64,000 nucleotides of DNA, from the IMG/VR virus record IMGVR_UViG_3300032242_003075, positions 25,883 to 89,882 of that record, one strand, 5' to 3'. The notes under the pieces are model-generated. The model had not been told where the DNA came from and made no database searches. It saw only the letters and a program-made list of their open reading frames with translations. Each line of letters opens with the position of its first letter. The first letter of the stretch is position 1. This document shows, one piece after another, positions 17,601 through 23,931 of the stretch. Both the position numbers and the translations under genes were made by a program. Origin of the DNA: a virus.

Positions 17601-17628
17601 ATCTATTCAGATTTAATTTTTCTGCCAT
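14602..17628 (-). CDS. 18: Contractile tail sheath protein (T4 gp18-like)
   Basis: This 1008-aa protein forms the contractile outer tail. The N-terminal SSGVYTVEIDESI followed by GSSKKGPIN and a strand-rich domain is typical of sheath proteins. The C-terminal conserved domain is clear: NNIHVREALVTIERDVERIL, FEFNDPTTRLRVKTLIKNYL and DIIVNFPRGIQKFINRI. It is longer than T4 gp18 (659 aa), probably because of surface-exposed insertions in the middle, where there are repeated Ser/Tyr/Thr-rich strands at about residues 340-640. A late-type promoter lies just upstream and a terminator downstream, so it is transcribed alone, away from the tube gene. Confidence 0.93.
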   Translation of the reverse strand: MAEKLNLNRYKSSGVYTVEIDESINLSLPNSTGRLVIGSSKKGPINSVVVINDTKALSAVYGEIDTKLEKNGSYFHRTIDVALRQGPVYALNILPVTDTDIAYFTTFNTESASNNATWTSSAYHDSISHFYNTQKLWFADADQLSKYKNLKLGDTFPASGTVTRDSNKLISLVNLSKKQVTVWARIADTNGYDITVKDYYKLLGEKVEIPEYLHPDDYMADYFIEVIAVEGNWTDYRRLAKDPVYRQYFDETGLKLGQLTNFTSLREVTLVNRTIGSIIPDFTDLTGAVASIDTLFNRSFSQSGLFLSLDHKKIDMIDLTNATFASGTSTEPVSEQRLDLVGYGVDEMDLATYGVDDGTSLQNAVALIDVLSHRKPIASDYYFKLTSTSYSSTYANGETYIVNGGGNKYIVATYGSKLYSAWASGFVKTGDKINWIDPVSSAQVNKYISTNGVVNIQSTGQIKYIEFFVYSDATFTNQADAYYTTDGGFHYLHIIQATENLFKYEFDLTDSTRFITSSPYNFKYSSPNQLVVTLDPTLYGNPAKKERPNPGFTYNSDSRADIDNFFKTGQYVKAKITTDLNGDPVIRERFLKIKSISAVKVSVPSIGPDSLPATTLQYTIKVDGYTDSNIRGIDLTDSKLTCYKGIKNFVTNLHGFYVPAMIVDETAMYPNGTSQRQDDILSYMYDNTNIAATVADNETLDFRYIIDSYEGQISHASKQYLVQLAADHGKAFAILNSPSFAQYERSSDPGFIDINTNLVSTEYISTGGNLLSNPSFTFGFASGDKNGIPISTYAGYFMPNLIIYENGKNKSIPPATYVANTYMKKYSNGNTFSIVAGKRGIITEPEITGVEYDLTNDDRDFLEPAGFNLIVRRRGFGVMIFSNNTGYQTVKSALNNIHVREALVTIERDVERILLNYLFEFNDPTTRLRVKTLIKNYLTAVQDANGITTFDIVFDDSNNGVTVLENNAGVVDIIVNFPRGIQKFINRITITRANGQLSSQSTGFTPSF

Positions 17629-17650
17629 CGAGTTTGCTTATTATTTTGAG

Positions 17651-17663
17651 TTATTTATTTATC
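17651..17663 (-). promoter_or_regulatory. Late-type promoter for tail sheath
   Basis: Read on the minus strand this is GATAAATAAATAA, a doubled variant of the T4 late octamer, 23 bases upstream of the sheath ATG at 17628. Confidence 0.65.
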
Positions 17664-17803
17664 AACTTAGCTCCAAAAAAGTGATTTTTGTATATGCTAA
17701 GTTAACCGTTAATGTTATTTATTAGCACGAGACTCCTTAACTTAAACCCTTTTCTATTTTCCAGGTAAAAGAATGAGACTACTCATATAACATAAGCAAC
17801 TTA

Positions 17804-18241
17804 ATGAAAATTTCAAGAATCAGGGACGTTAAGATCCCAACTAGAGGAACTGAAAGATCAGCCGGCATAGATTTCTACGTGCCTAATGATTACCCAACCA
17901 CAATAATCGCTCCAGGTAAATCAGTTTTAATTCCGACTGGCATCAAGGCCCAAATCCCTTCTGGGTACATGTTAACCGCCTTTAATAAGTCAGGCGTTGC
18001 TTTAAAACAGTGCCTAATAAAGGGAGCGGAAGTATGTGATGAAGATTATCAGGGAGAAATTCACATACACGTCATTAACGTGGGTCAAGGTCACCAAACC
18101 ATAACTCCTGGCCAAAAGTTAATTCAATTCATCCTAGTTCCGGTCTTTTACGATACTGTGGAGGAAGTTGACATCTCTGATCTATACCCTGAGGTTAGCG
18201 AGCGTGGAGAGGGCGGATTCGGTTCAACTGGCACCAACTAA
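17804..18241 (+). CDS. dut: dUTPase (deoxyuridine triphosphatase)
   Basis: The 145-aa trimeric-type dUTPase hydrolyses dUTP to dUMP and keeps uracil out of DNA. The five motifs are visible: RSAGIDFYV (motif 1), FNKSGVALKQ (motif 2), GAEVCDEDYQGEI (motif 3), PGQKLIQFILVP (motif 4) and RGEGGFGSTG (motif 5). Length matches the family. It starts a rightward replication operon diverging from the sheath gene. GGTAAAAGAATGAG lies about 30 bases upstream and may be part of an early promoter. Confidence 0.95.
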   Translation: MKISRIRDVKIPTRGTERSAGIDFYVPNDYPTTIIAPGKSVLIPTGIKAQIPSGYMLTAFNKSGVALKQCLIKGAEVCDEDYQGEIHIHVINVGQGHQTITPGQKLIQFILVPVFYDTVEEVDISDLYPEVSERGEGGFGSTGTN

Positions 18242-18265
18242 TAATAACTCACATAGAACAAATAC

Positions 18266-19648
18266 ATGATAGTAAGCACAGAATTTCATACTGAGGATTC
18301 CTCATTGCTTATTTCCTATTATAATGCAGAAGGACTTTTAGAATTGATTAAGAAACCAATTCTACCTCATGATCTCTTTAACTGGACATTAACTCCAAAT
18401 CCAAGCGAGTTTAGGAACTGGGATGATAGGTTTCTTAAAAAGACCCAAGGCAAATGGTTAAGCCGATTCAGGCTTGAGGAACTGACTCAGACTAGACTTA
18501 GCGAGTCTGAATTAGCCGCAATCTACTCGGATTACAGCCCTAAGAAGTACTACCTGGATATTGAGATTCAATTAACATCAAATGAGTTTCCGGATCCGGC
18601 AAAAGCAGCAATGCCCGTTAATTTAATAACCTTTGTGAACGAGGAAAACATTTGCTTCATACTATCGACCATGAAGCATCTAGAAAAGCCAGCAATTGAA
18701 CAGATGCAATCAGAGGTGAACGATTACTTTAAATCGCATAACCAGAATTTCACTCTTAAGTACCTATTTTTTGAACAGGAGGAAGAGCTATTAAAGATGT
18801 TCTTTCATAAGGCTCTACCTAAAATTCCTTTATTAACAGGTTGGAACGTTATTGGGTTTGACTGGGTTTACCTAATTAATCGATGCAAGAATTTAGGTAT
18901 CGACCCGATGGAAACCATGCCTTCCAAAACTTTGATCGGTAAAAGTAAAATGCCAACTCACTTAGGCCTACTTGACTACATGGAAGTTTTCATGAACACT
19001 AAACCTTACAAAGTCGTTGAGAATTATAAGTTAGACTACATTGCTAACCTGGTTCTTGGAACCACCAAACTTCATAGCGAGTATGCTACAATGATCGAGG
19101 CTCAACAAGATATTGAAAATTTCATCAAGTATAACATAATAGATACGGTTCTGGTTAAATTGATTGAGGATAAGCTTGGCTTGCTTGACGTTGCGTTTGC
19201 AATCTCTAAATTTGCAAAGGTTGACGTGTCCAAGGTGTTTAGCGCCGTGTACATCACCGAGACATTAATGTGTCGTGAATTCTTAGAAAGGGGTCGATAC
19301 ATGGCAAATGATCGTCGAGACGTTCAGGAGGAGGCTACCTATGTAGGAGCATACGTTGCAAAACCTGTGCCGGGTTACTACAAGTACGTATCTTGCTTTG
19401 ACTTTGCTTCGATGTACCCAAACATCCAAATACAGTTTAACATTTCACCGGATGCATACTTAGGTAAAATTCAAGAAGGTCAGACCATTCAAGATGATCA
19501 AATCTTAACAAAGAACAATACAGTATTTTCTAAAAAGACCGATTCGGCTGCTAGAACGATCTTAACTAGGCTGTATAACGGTCGTGTTGATACTAAGGCC
19601 GAGATGAAAAAATTAGAAGAACAACTGACTGGTGCTAAAGTTGCTTAA
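18266..19648 (+). CDS. 43A: Family B DNA polymerase, N-terminal half (split gene 43)
   Basis: This 460-aa protein covers the N-terminal and 3'-5' exonuclease domains and the start of the palm. Visible are YYLDIEIQLTS (Exo I), TGWNVIGFDWVYLINR (Exo II), IENFIKYNIIDTVLV (Exo III) and CFDFASMYPNIQIQFNIS (polymerase motif A). It stops about 70 residues after motif A, before the fingers helix (motif B) and the catalytic YxDTDS of motif C, which should occupy another 400 residues or so. The following sequence in other frames is unrelated. The polymerase is therefore split, with the C-terminal half outside this window, or the gene is broken. Confidence 0.88.
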   Translation: MIVSTEFHTEDSSLLISYYNAEGLLELIKKPILPHDLFNWTLTPNPSEFRNWDDRFLKKTQGKWLSRFRLEELTQTRLSESELAAIYSDYSPKKYYLDIEIQLTSNEFPDPAKAAMPVNLITFVNEENICFILSTMKHLEKPAIEQMQSEVNDYFKSHNQNFTLKYLFFEQEEELLKMFFHKALPKIPLLTGWNVIGFDWVYLINRCKNLGIDPMETMPSKTLIGKSKMPTHLGLLDYMEVFMNTKPYKVVENYKLDYIANLVLGTTKLHSEYATMIEAQQDIENFIKYNIIDTVLVKLIEDKLGLLDVAFAISKFAKVDVSKVFSAVYITETLMCREFLERGRYMANDRRDVQEEATYVGAYVAKPVPGYYKYVSCFDFASMYPNIQIQFNISPDAYLGKIQEGQTIQDDQILTKNNTVFSKKTDSAARTILTRLYNGRVDTKAEMKKLEEQLTGAKVA

Positions 19649-19667
19649 AAAAATAAAAAACTCAATT

Positions 19668-20312
19668 ATGAACAATTTCGATATGGAAACCTTGATCTCA
19701 ATAAAATCAAGCTTTCAATCAAACAAATTCCAATGGATAAAAACCAATGATCGTGCAAAGGTCGGCAAGATTGTTGAGGTTAGGGACGTTGTTCCCAGCC
19801 GAAACGGTAGATTCACAGCAATTCTATCTGACGGAACCCAGGTCGATACTGATCGAGTTTCTTCGGACTTAATGATGATCACCGATGACCAACCCCCAAT
19901 GTCAATGGCCGAGATACAATCGATCAATTACATTCCTTCCCTATCTGAGGAGGTTTCAGTTTCTCCTGATATACCTGATGAATTTGCTAAGGAAGTTAAA
20001 TCAAACATCACAACTGCCAAACCTGCTAACCTTGAACCTCCAGCTCAACCTAAATTAATCTCGCAAGCCGATACTACTGATCTATTTGGAATGTTTGAAC
20101 TGGAAGATTCAGAGATAAACGTTCCTATTAAAGTTAAGCTGCCAAGCAAGGCCCTGCTACAGATGATGTACGTAAGCTTCAAGAACAAGGAGGACTTTTT
20201 GACAAAGTTATCAAACTATATAAATAACAACATAACGGTCGATGCGATCAAGGAGACCATGAAAAAATCTCTAGATTCTGACCCAAAAAAGAATGTGCTA
20301 GATAATGAATAA
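19668..20312 (+). CDS. Unknown protein after the polymerase half (214 aa)
   Basis: I chose the ATG at 19668 (MNNFDMETLI), just after the polymerase stop; an in-frame ATG at 19632 would overlap the polymerase gene. The N-terminal part has a small beta-rich domain (KVGKIVEVRDVVPSRNGRFT, then ILSDGTQVDTDRV) reminiscent of an SH3/KOW fold. Next comes a Pro-rich linker and a C-terminal helical part (LPSKALLQMMYVSFKNKEDF). No known family is recognised. Its place directly after the polymerase and before the recombination genes suggests a replication accessory factor, which is inference only. It overlaps the next gene by 8 bases. Confidence 0.65.
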   Translation: MNNFDMETLISIKSSFQSNKFQWIKTNDRAKVGKIVEVRDVVPSRNGRFTAILSDGTQVDTDRVSSDLMMITDDQPPMSMAEIQSINYIPSLSEEVSVSPDIPDEFAKEVKSNITTAKPANLEPPAQPKLISQADTTDLFGMFELEDSEINVPIKVKLPSKALLQMMYVSFKNKEDFLTKLSNYINNNITVDAIKETMKKSLDSDPKKNVLDNE

Positions 20313-20868
20313 CCAATTCACATCGGACGAACACAGTCAATTCGGAAAATTTAACGTATTGACAAAGACTCGAGATTCTCATTCTTCCCAGTACCTATCC
20401 GCTCAGTCAAAGTACATCGCGATAATTCCATTCGAAAGAAACTCTGAGAATAACATCAAATCCATTTATTTGCTTGATTTTCCGAATTACTCAACCGGTC
20501 GATCAGCTCAATCGCTAATAATAGATGAAATCGACCAGACTAAGGATAAGACTGTCTTTGATTCTGTGTGTCGAGCTTTGGTTGAGGAGGCAGGCCTCGA
20601 TATTGATGCTTTATCAATAAACGAGAATAACATTTTTTATCTTGGTGAAATTACCACAACCTGGCCGGTGTCATCAACTCTTCAATGTTATGGAATTGAT
20701 CTCACCGGTAAAGCTTCCCTAGAATTCACCAGAAACTTATCTAAGGATCCTTTCATCAAAGATGAATCTTCTATAATCCAAGCAAACTTTCATCAAGTAG
20801 TTAACGGAGATTACTCAGATTCAACGGTTTTAGCTGGATCATTTCTCCTAGTTTCATATTTTAACTAA
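20305..20868 (+). CDS. Possible Nudix-fold protein (187 aa)
   Basis: SVCRALVEEAGLDID resembles the core of the Nudix box (R-E-x-x-E-E-x-G), but the first Glu is replaced by Ala and the upstream Gly/Glu positions are not clear, so catalysis is doubtful. Surrounding sequence (YIAIIPFERN, IYLLDFPNY, IFYLGEITTTWPV) gives a strand pattern compatible with the fold. It could be a Nudix-like pyrophosphohydrolase or a degenerate binding domain. It is translationally coupled to the upstream gene through ATGAATAA. A small hairpin at 20879-20898 separates it from uvsX. Confidence 0.5.
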   Translation: MNNQFTSDEHSQFGKFNVLTKTRDSHSSQYLSAQSKYIAIIPFERNSENNIKSIYLLDFPNYSTGRSAQSLIIDEIDQTKDKTVFDSVCRALVEEAGLDIDALSINENNIFYLGEITTTWPVSSTLQCYGIDLTGKASLEFTRNLSKDPFIKDESSIIQANFHQVVNGDYSDSTVLAGSFLLVSYFN

Positions 20869-20878
20869 AACAATTTCC

Positions 20879-20898
20879 GCATCTTATGTACAAGATGC
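20879..20898 (+). terminator. Short hairpin upstream of uvsX
   Basis: GCATCTT-ATGTAC-AAGATGC is a perfect 7-bp stem in the 51-base gap before uvsX. The downstream tract (TAAAGACAATTTTT) is a poor U-run. It may be a weak terminator or a leader structure. Confidence 0.4.
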
Positions 20899-20919
20899 TA
20901 AAGACAATTTTTAACACAC

Positions 20920-21810
20920 ATGGCAAAAACACCAATGGACGCATTCGCCAAGTTTAACGACTTGCTCGAAAAGAAAGTCAAGTCCAAAATAGACATCAAG
21001 GGATTTTCAGACATTGATGAATACATCCCAACCGGTAATTACCTCTTAAATGCTCAAATGTCAGGCTCTTTGTTCGGAGGTTATCCGAACACTCGAAGCA
21101 TTGGTATCGCCGGTGACTCAGGTTCAGGTAAAACGTTCTTGTGCTTGAATGCCGTACGTGAACTTCAAAAGCTAGGATACGTAGTTTTCTATATCGATAC
21201 TGAGGGAGCTATTGACCGATCTGACTATCTTAAATTTGGAGTCGATCTTGACAAGCTCACTTACCTTCGTATGGGTTACATTAGCGAGGTTAAATTTTTC
21301 ATTAACGATTTCATTGAAACTATGAAAGAAAATCCAGGTTTAAAAGTTGCAATATTTGTTGACTCGGTGGGGATGTTAGACACAGACAAGAGTAAAAGGG
21401 ACATGGAGGCCGGTAAAAACGCCGCTGACATGGGTCTTCGCTCAAAGGAGATGAGATCTCTTTTTAAATCGTTCACCCTTGAGCTTTCAAATTTACGAGT
21501 GCCATTTATTTTTACGAATCACACTTACGCTTGCCTTTTAGGAGACCATAAAATTCTAACACATCAAGGTGAACTTATGATTTCTGAACTTAAAGTAGGA
21601 CAATTAGTAGAAACTTTAGAAGGTTTAAAACCTATTGAAAACATATTTCAATACGATTGTCCAAAATTGATTGAAATAGTATTAGAGGATGACACAGTTA
21701 TCAAGTGTACGCCTAATCATAAGTTTTTAATCGGCGATGATTGGTCAAATGAAGATCATTGGGTAGAAGCAATGGATTTAATTGATGGAGCTGAAATAGT
21801 TTATAAATAA
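20920..21810 (+). CDS. uvsX: UvsX recombinase N-terminal part fused to split-intein N-fragment
   Basis: Residues 1-204 are the N-terminal part of a RecA/UvsX strand-exchange protein, with Walker A GIAGDSGSGKTFL, YIDTEGAIDRSDY, Walker B-like VAIFVDSVGMLD, and FTNHTYA at the break. Residue 205 is Cys and opens an intein: CLLGDHKILTHQGEL (block A) and IKCTPNHKFLIGDD (block B), ending at TAA after a 92-residue fragment. The C-terminal fragment lies at 22896. Trans-splicing would join NHTYA to SMDQYTPKG and give a 397-aa UvsX, close to T4 UvsX (391 aa). Without splicing the protein lacks the L2/C-terminal half and should be inactive. Confidence 0.93.
   Translation: MAKTPMDAFAKFNDLLEKKVKSKIDIKGFSDIDEYIPTGNYLLNAQMSGSLFGGYPNTRSIGIAGDSGSGKTFLCLNAVRELQKLGYVVFYIDTEGAIDRSDYLKFGVDLDKLTYLRMGYISEVKFFINDFIETMKENPGLKVAIFVDSVGMLDTDKSKRDMEAGKNAADMGLRSKEMRSLFKSFTLELSNLRVPFIFTNHTYACLLGDHKILTHQGELMISELKVGQLVETLEGLKPIENIFQYDCPKLIEIVLEDDTVIKCTPNHKFLIGDDWSNEDHWVEAMDLIDGAEIVYK
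21802..21809 (+). promoter_or_regulatory. Late promoter octamer TATAAATA at the end of IntN
   Basis: A perfect TATAAATA overlaps the last codons and stop of the IntN reading frame, 42 bases before the endonuclease ATG. Transcription should start close to the 5' arm of the following hairpin. Confidence 0.6.
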
Positions 21811-21815
21811 AAAAT

Positions 21816-21858
21816 TCTTGCATGTCTGTGATATATAAAAATAAAGGGACATGCAAGA
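21816..21858 (+). promoter_or_regulatory. Hairpin sequestering the homing endonuclease start codon
   Basis: TCTTGCATGTC and GACATGCAAGA are perfect 11-bp inverted repeats, and the endonuclease ATG (21851-21853) lies inside the 3' arm. Read-through transcripts from uvsX should fold this stem and hide the start. The loop is A/T-rich (ATATATAAAAATAAAG). T4 homing endonuclease genes such as I-TevI use a comparable early-hairpin/late-promoter device. Confidence 0.7.
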
Positions 21859-22903
21859 TTTTTTACAACGAATTATAACATCATCAAATCTAGGATTAGC
21901 GTCTCTATCTAAGTCGATTCGAAAAGATCGAGAATTTTATGATTTCTTAATTTCACAAACTTCATTTCTTTCAGAAAATGCAAACGTTCCATTTAGACTA
22001 TATCATATTAGGCAAGGATTAACTGAACAAGTTAGATGTAAACACTGCAAAAATCGATTGTTTAAAATTAGAATTGAATTCTGTAATAGGAAATGTGCAG
22101 CTATGTTTAATAGCAGATTAATTGAAGTTCAGAAAAAGAGATCAAATTCATTAATCGAATCTTTCAGTAAAAAGACAGATTCTGAAAAACTTGAAACTCG
22201 TAAAAAACGTGAATCTACTAATTTAGCGAAAGGCGGGCATGTTTCGAATCTTCATTCAGTTGAAGGAAAACAAAAAGTCAAAGAAACTTTCATTTCTAAA
22301 TATGGATATGAAAACCCAAATACAAATTCATCAATTAAGGCAAAAATTTCAGCTGCAAATAAATTAACCTCAAATCATGCTTTAGTTGTACGTAAGAGCA
22401 CCTGTTTAGAAAGATATGGTGTTGATAATGTTATGAAAACTCAAGAGGTTAAAGATAAAATAAAAGAGACTTGCTTTTCTAAATACGGCTCACAAAGCCA
22501 CATGCAAAATGACAAGTTCTTAGAAAAATTTTTTAATGAATATCACAAAAGGTACAAATCTAAAGACTATGTATTACCTAGCGGAAAAACAGTTAAATTA
22601 CTAGGATATGAACCTCACGTATTGGACTATTTATTGACTAAATTTAATGAGTCTGACATAATTATCGGGTATTCAGCATACCGAAAAATAAAATGTAACT
22701 ACATTCAAACTGGAAAAACCCATCGATATATACCAGATTTCTATATTGAGTCAAAAAATTTAGTAATCGAAGTTAAATCAAACTATACGTACAATTTCGC
22801 TGATCCAAATAAGAGAAAGTCAGTACAAGAAAAAGGAATCAACTTTGTTTATGCAGTAGTTGATATAAAGAAAAAGAAAATATCATTTAATCGTTATGAA
22901 TAA
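21851..22903 (+). CDS. Homing endonuclease, PD-(D/E)xK type, between the split-intein halves
   Basis: The 350-aa product has a Cys pair/Cys pair element (RCKHCKNR, FCNRKCAAMF) near residues 60-80. Tandem DNA-recognition-like motifs of the form YG-x-x-N follow, with NTNSSIKAKI and ERYGVDNVMKTQEVKDKIKE and SKYGSQSHMQN. The C-terminal nuclease core is YIPDFYIESKNLVIEVKSNY, a PD...E-V-K signature. It presumably cleaves intein-free uvsX alleles to spread the element. Its 3' end overlaps the IntC start by 8 bases. Related repeat motifs occur in the endonuclease at 34716. Translation is probably controlled by the start-codon hairpin. Confidence 0.87.
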   Translation: MQDFLQRIITSSNLGLASLSKSIRKDREFYDFLISQTSFLSENANVPFRLYHIRQGLTEQVRCKHCKNRLFKIRIEFCNRKCAAMFNSRLIEVQKKRSNSLIESFSKKTDSEKLETRKKRESTNLAKGGHVSNLHSVEGKQKVKETFISKYGYENPNTNSSIKAKISAANKLTSNHALVVRKSTCLERYGVDNVMKTQEVKDKIKETCFSKYGSQSHMQNDKFLEKFFNEYHKRYKSKDYVLPSGKTVKLLGYEPHVLDYLLTKFNESDIIIGYSAYRKIKCNYIQTGKTHRYIPDFYIESKNLVIEVKSNYTYNFADPNKRKSVQEKGINFVYAVVDIKKKKISFNRYE

Positions 22904-23594
22904 AATTAAAATTAAATCAGTAAAAGTCATTGAAAATTCTGAAAAAGTGTATGACATACAAGTAAAAGATGTGCATCACTACATCCTATCAAACAGGGTA
23001 GTTTCGCATAACTCAATGGATCAGTACACACCAAAGGGCATGTCCGGTGGTGGAGGTCCTGAATTCTCCGCATCAATCATTTTAATGTTGAGCAAGGGAA
23101 CTCTTCGAGATGAAAGTAAGACGACTACTGGTATAATTGTAAGATCAAAAACGAAAAAGAACAGATTAGCCAAACCCATTGATATTGAGTTTCACATATC
23201 GTTTCATAAGGGTATGAATCCTTACGTCGGGCTGGAACAATTTGTTAATTGGGAAAATTGCGGAATAGTTAGGGGTTCAAAATTAACCGAAAAGGAATTC
23301 AATAAGCTTAAACCTGAGGATCAGGCCAAATGTCATACGTTTGAAGTGAATGGGGAAACTTTCTACGTTAAACCGAGCATTCAAGCTAAGAACTTCATCG
23401 TTAGAGGAACCGGTGCGGAAGTCCCAGTAAGAGAATTTTTCTCAGCCAAGCTATTCACCGATGCAGTGCTAAAAGAATTGGACGAAAAGATAATTCAGCC
23501 AACCTTCAAATTCCCGGAAGGTCAAGAGGGCATAAATGTCATGGAAACTGATGAACTTGAGAACTTAACTGATACCTCAGACAATGATCTTTAA
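22896..23594 (+). CDS. uvsX: Split-intein C-fragment fused to UvsX C-terminal part
   Basis: Residues 1-39 are IntC: KVYDIQVKDVHHYILSN (block F) and RVVSHN (block G with the penultimate His and terminal Asn). Residue 40 is Ser, the +1 nucleophile. The remaining 193 residues continue UvsX from SMDQYTPKGMSGGGGPEFSA, equivalent to the T4 stretch after NHT. The rest includes IILMLSKGTLRDE and a typical acidic C-terminus (LENLTDTSDNDL). The product is required for active recombinase after trans-splicing. Translation starts inside the end of the endonuclease gene, so it may be coupled to it, and the 3' end overlaps the next gene by 11 bases. Confidence 0.92.
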   Translation: MNKIKIKSVKVIENSEKVYDIQVKDVHHYILSNRVVSHNSMDQYTPKGMSGGGGPEFSASIILMLSKGTLRDESKTTTGIIVRSKTKKNRLAKPIDIEFHISFHKGMNPYVGLEQFVNWENCGIVRGSKLTEKEFNKLKPEDQAKCHTFEVNGETFYVKPSIQAKNFIVRGTGAEVPVREFFSAKLFTDAVLKELDEKIIQPTFKFPEGQEGINVMETDELENLTDTSDNDL

Positions 23595-23928
23595 GCCGAC
23601 TGACCATCTTCCTCTTAAGTACTTACTTGATATTCAGGCAAACCTACCGAGCTATCCAACTTCACAGGACTTTCTATTTGACGTCATCTCTTACCTAGTA
23701 CGAGTTGCCGAATCAAAATCCAAAGAATGGGACTCTGACTTAATTAAATTTTCCACTAAAACCTTAAAATACGTATTCGGTGAAAAACTTACACCCGAAT
23801 TCTTAGATAAGCTAAAACTTATCATGCGTGACTTAATACAAGATGGCACGTTAGTAAAAAATGGAGAATACTTAATAATTAATCAATCCGCATTTAACCG
23901 CTTTTACACGATATTACAACCTGACTAA
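23584..23928 (+). CDS. Small protein between uvsX and helicase (114 aa), winged-helix-like
   Basis: I do not recognise a family. The predicted pattern is helix-rich with a C-terminal part KLKLIMRDLIQDGTLVKNGE followed by YLIINQSAFN that reads like a winged helix (helix, then a two-strand wing). In T4 the gene between uvsX and 41 is 40, but I see no membrane segment and no sequence match, so only the position is shared. It overlaps uvsX by 11 bases and is followed after 3 bases by the helicase gene, so it is probably co-translated with replication proteins. Confidence 0.7.
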   Translation: MIFKPTDHLPLKYLLDIQANLPSYPTSQDFLFDVISYLVRVAESKSKEWDSDLIKFSTKTLKYVFGEKLTPEFLDKLKLIMRDLIQDGTLVKNGEYLIINQSAFNRFYTILQPD

Positions 23929-23931
23929 ACT

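Larger units (their letters stand above)
21532..23012 (+). mobile_element. Split intein with free-standing homing endonuclease in uvsX
   Basis: The element runs from the intein Cys codon at 21532 to the terminal Asn codon at 23010-23012. It consists of a 92-aa IntN with its own stop, a separate endonuclease gene (21851-22903) and a 39-aa IntC beginning at ATG 22896. The C-terminal splice junction reads VVSHN followed by Ser. The host protein is cut at the NHTYA/SMDQY position, in the DNA-binding loop region of the RecA fold. Sequence inside is more A/T-rich in codon choice than flanking uvsX, consistent with acquisition. The layout matches the known 'fractured gene' arrangement of phage split inteins. 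Confidence 0.9.

Noticed and set aside
20219-20226. Perfect TATAAATA on the plus strand
   Set aside because: It lies in the middle of a coding region (residues SNYINN) about 700 bases before uvsX, with no late-type gene downstream; chance in A/T-rich sequence is likely.
18266-20312. Frameshift as the cause of the short polymerase
   Set aside because: The downstream frames (19668-20312 and others) do not encode fingers or DTDS motifs, so a simple frameshift cannot restore the gene.
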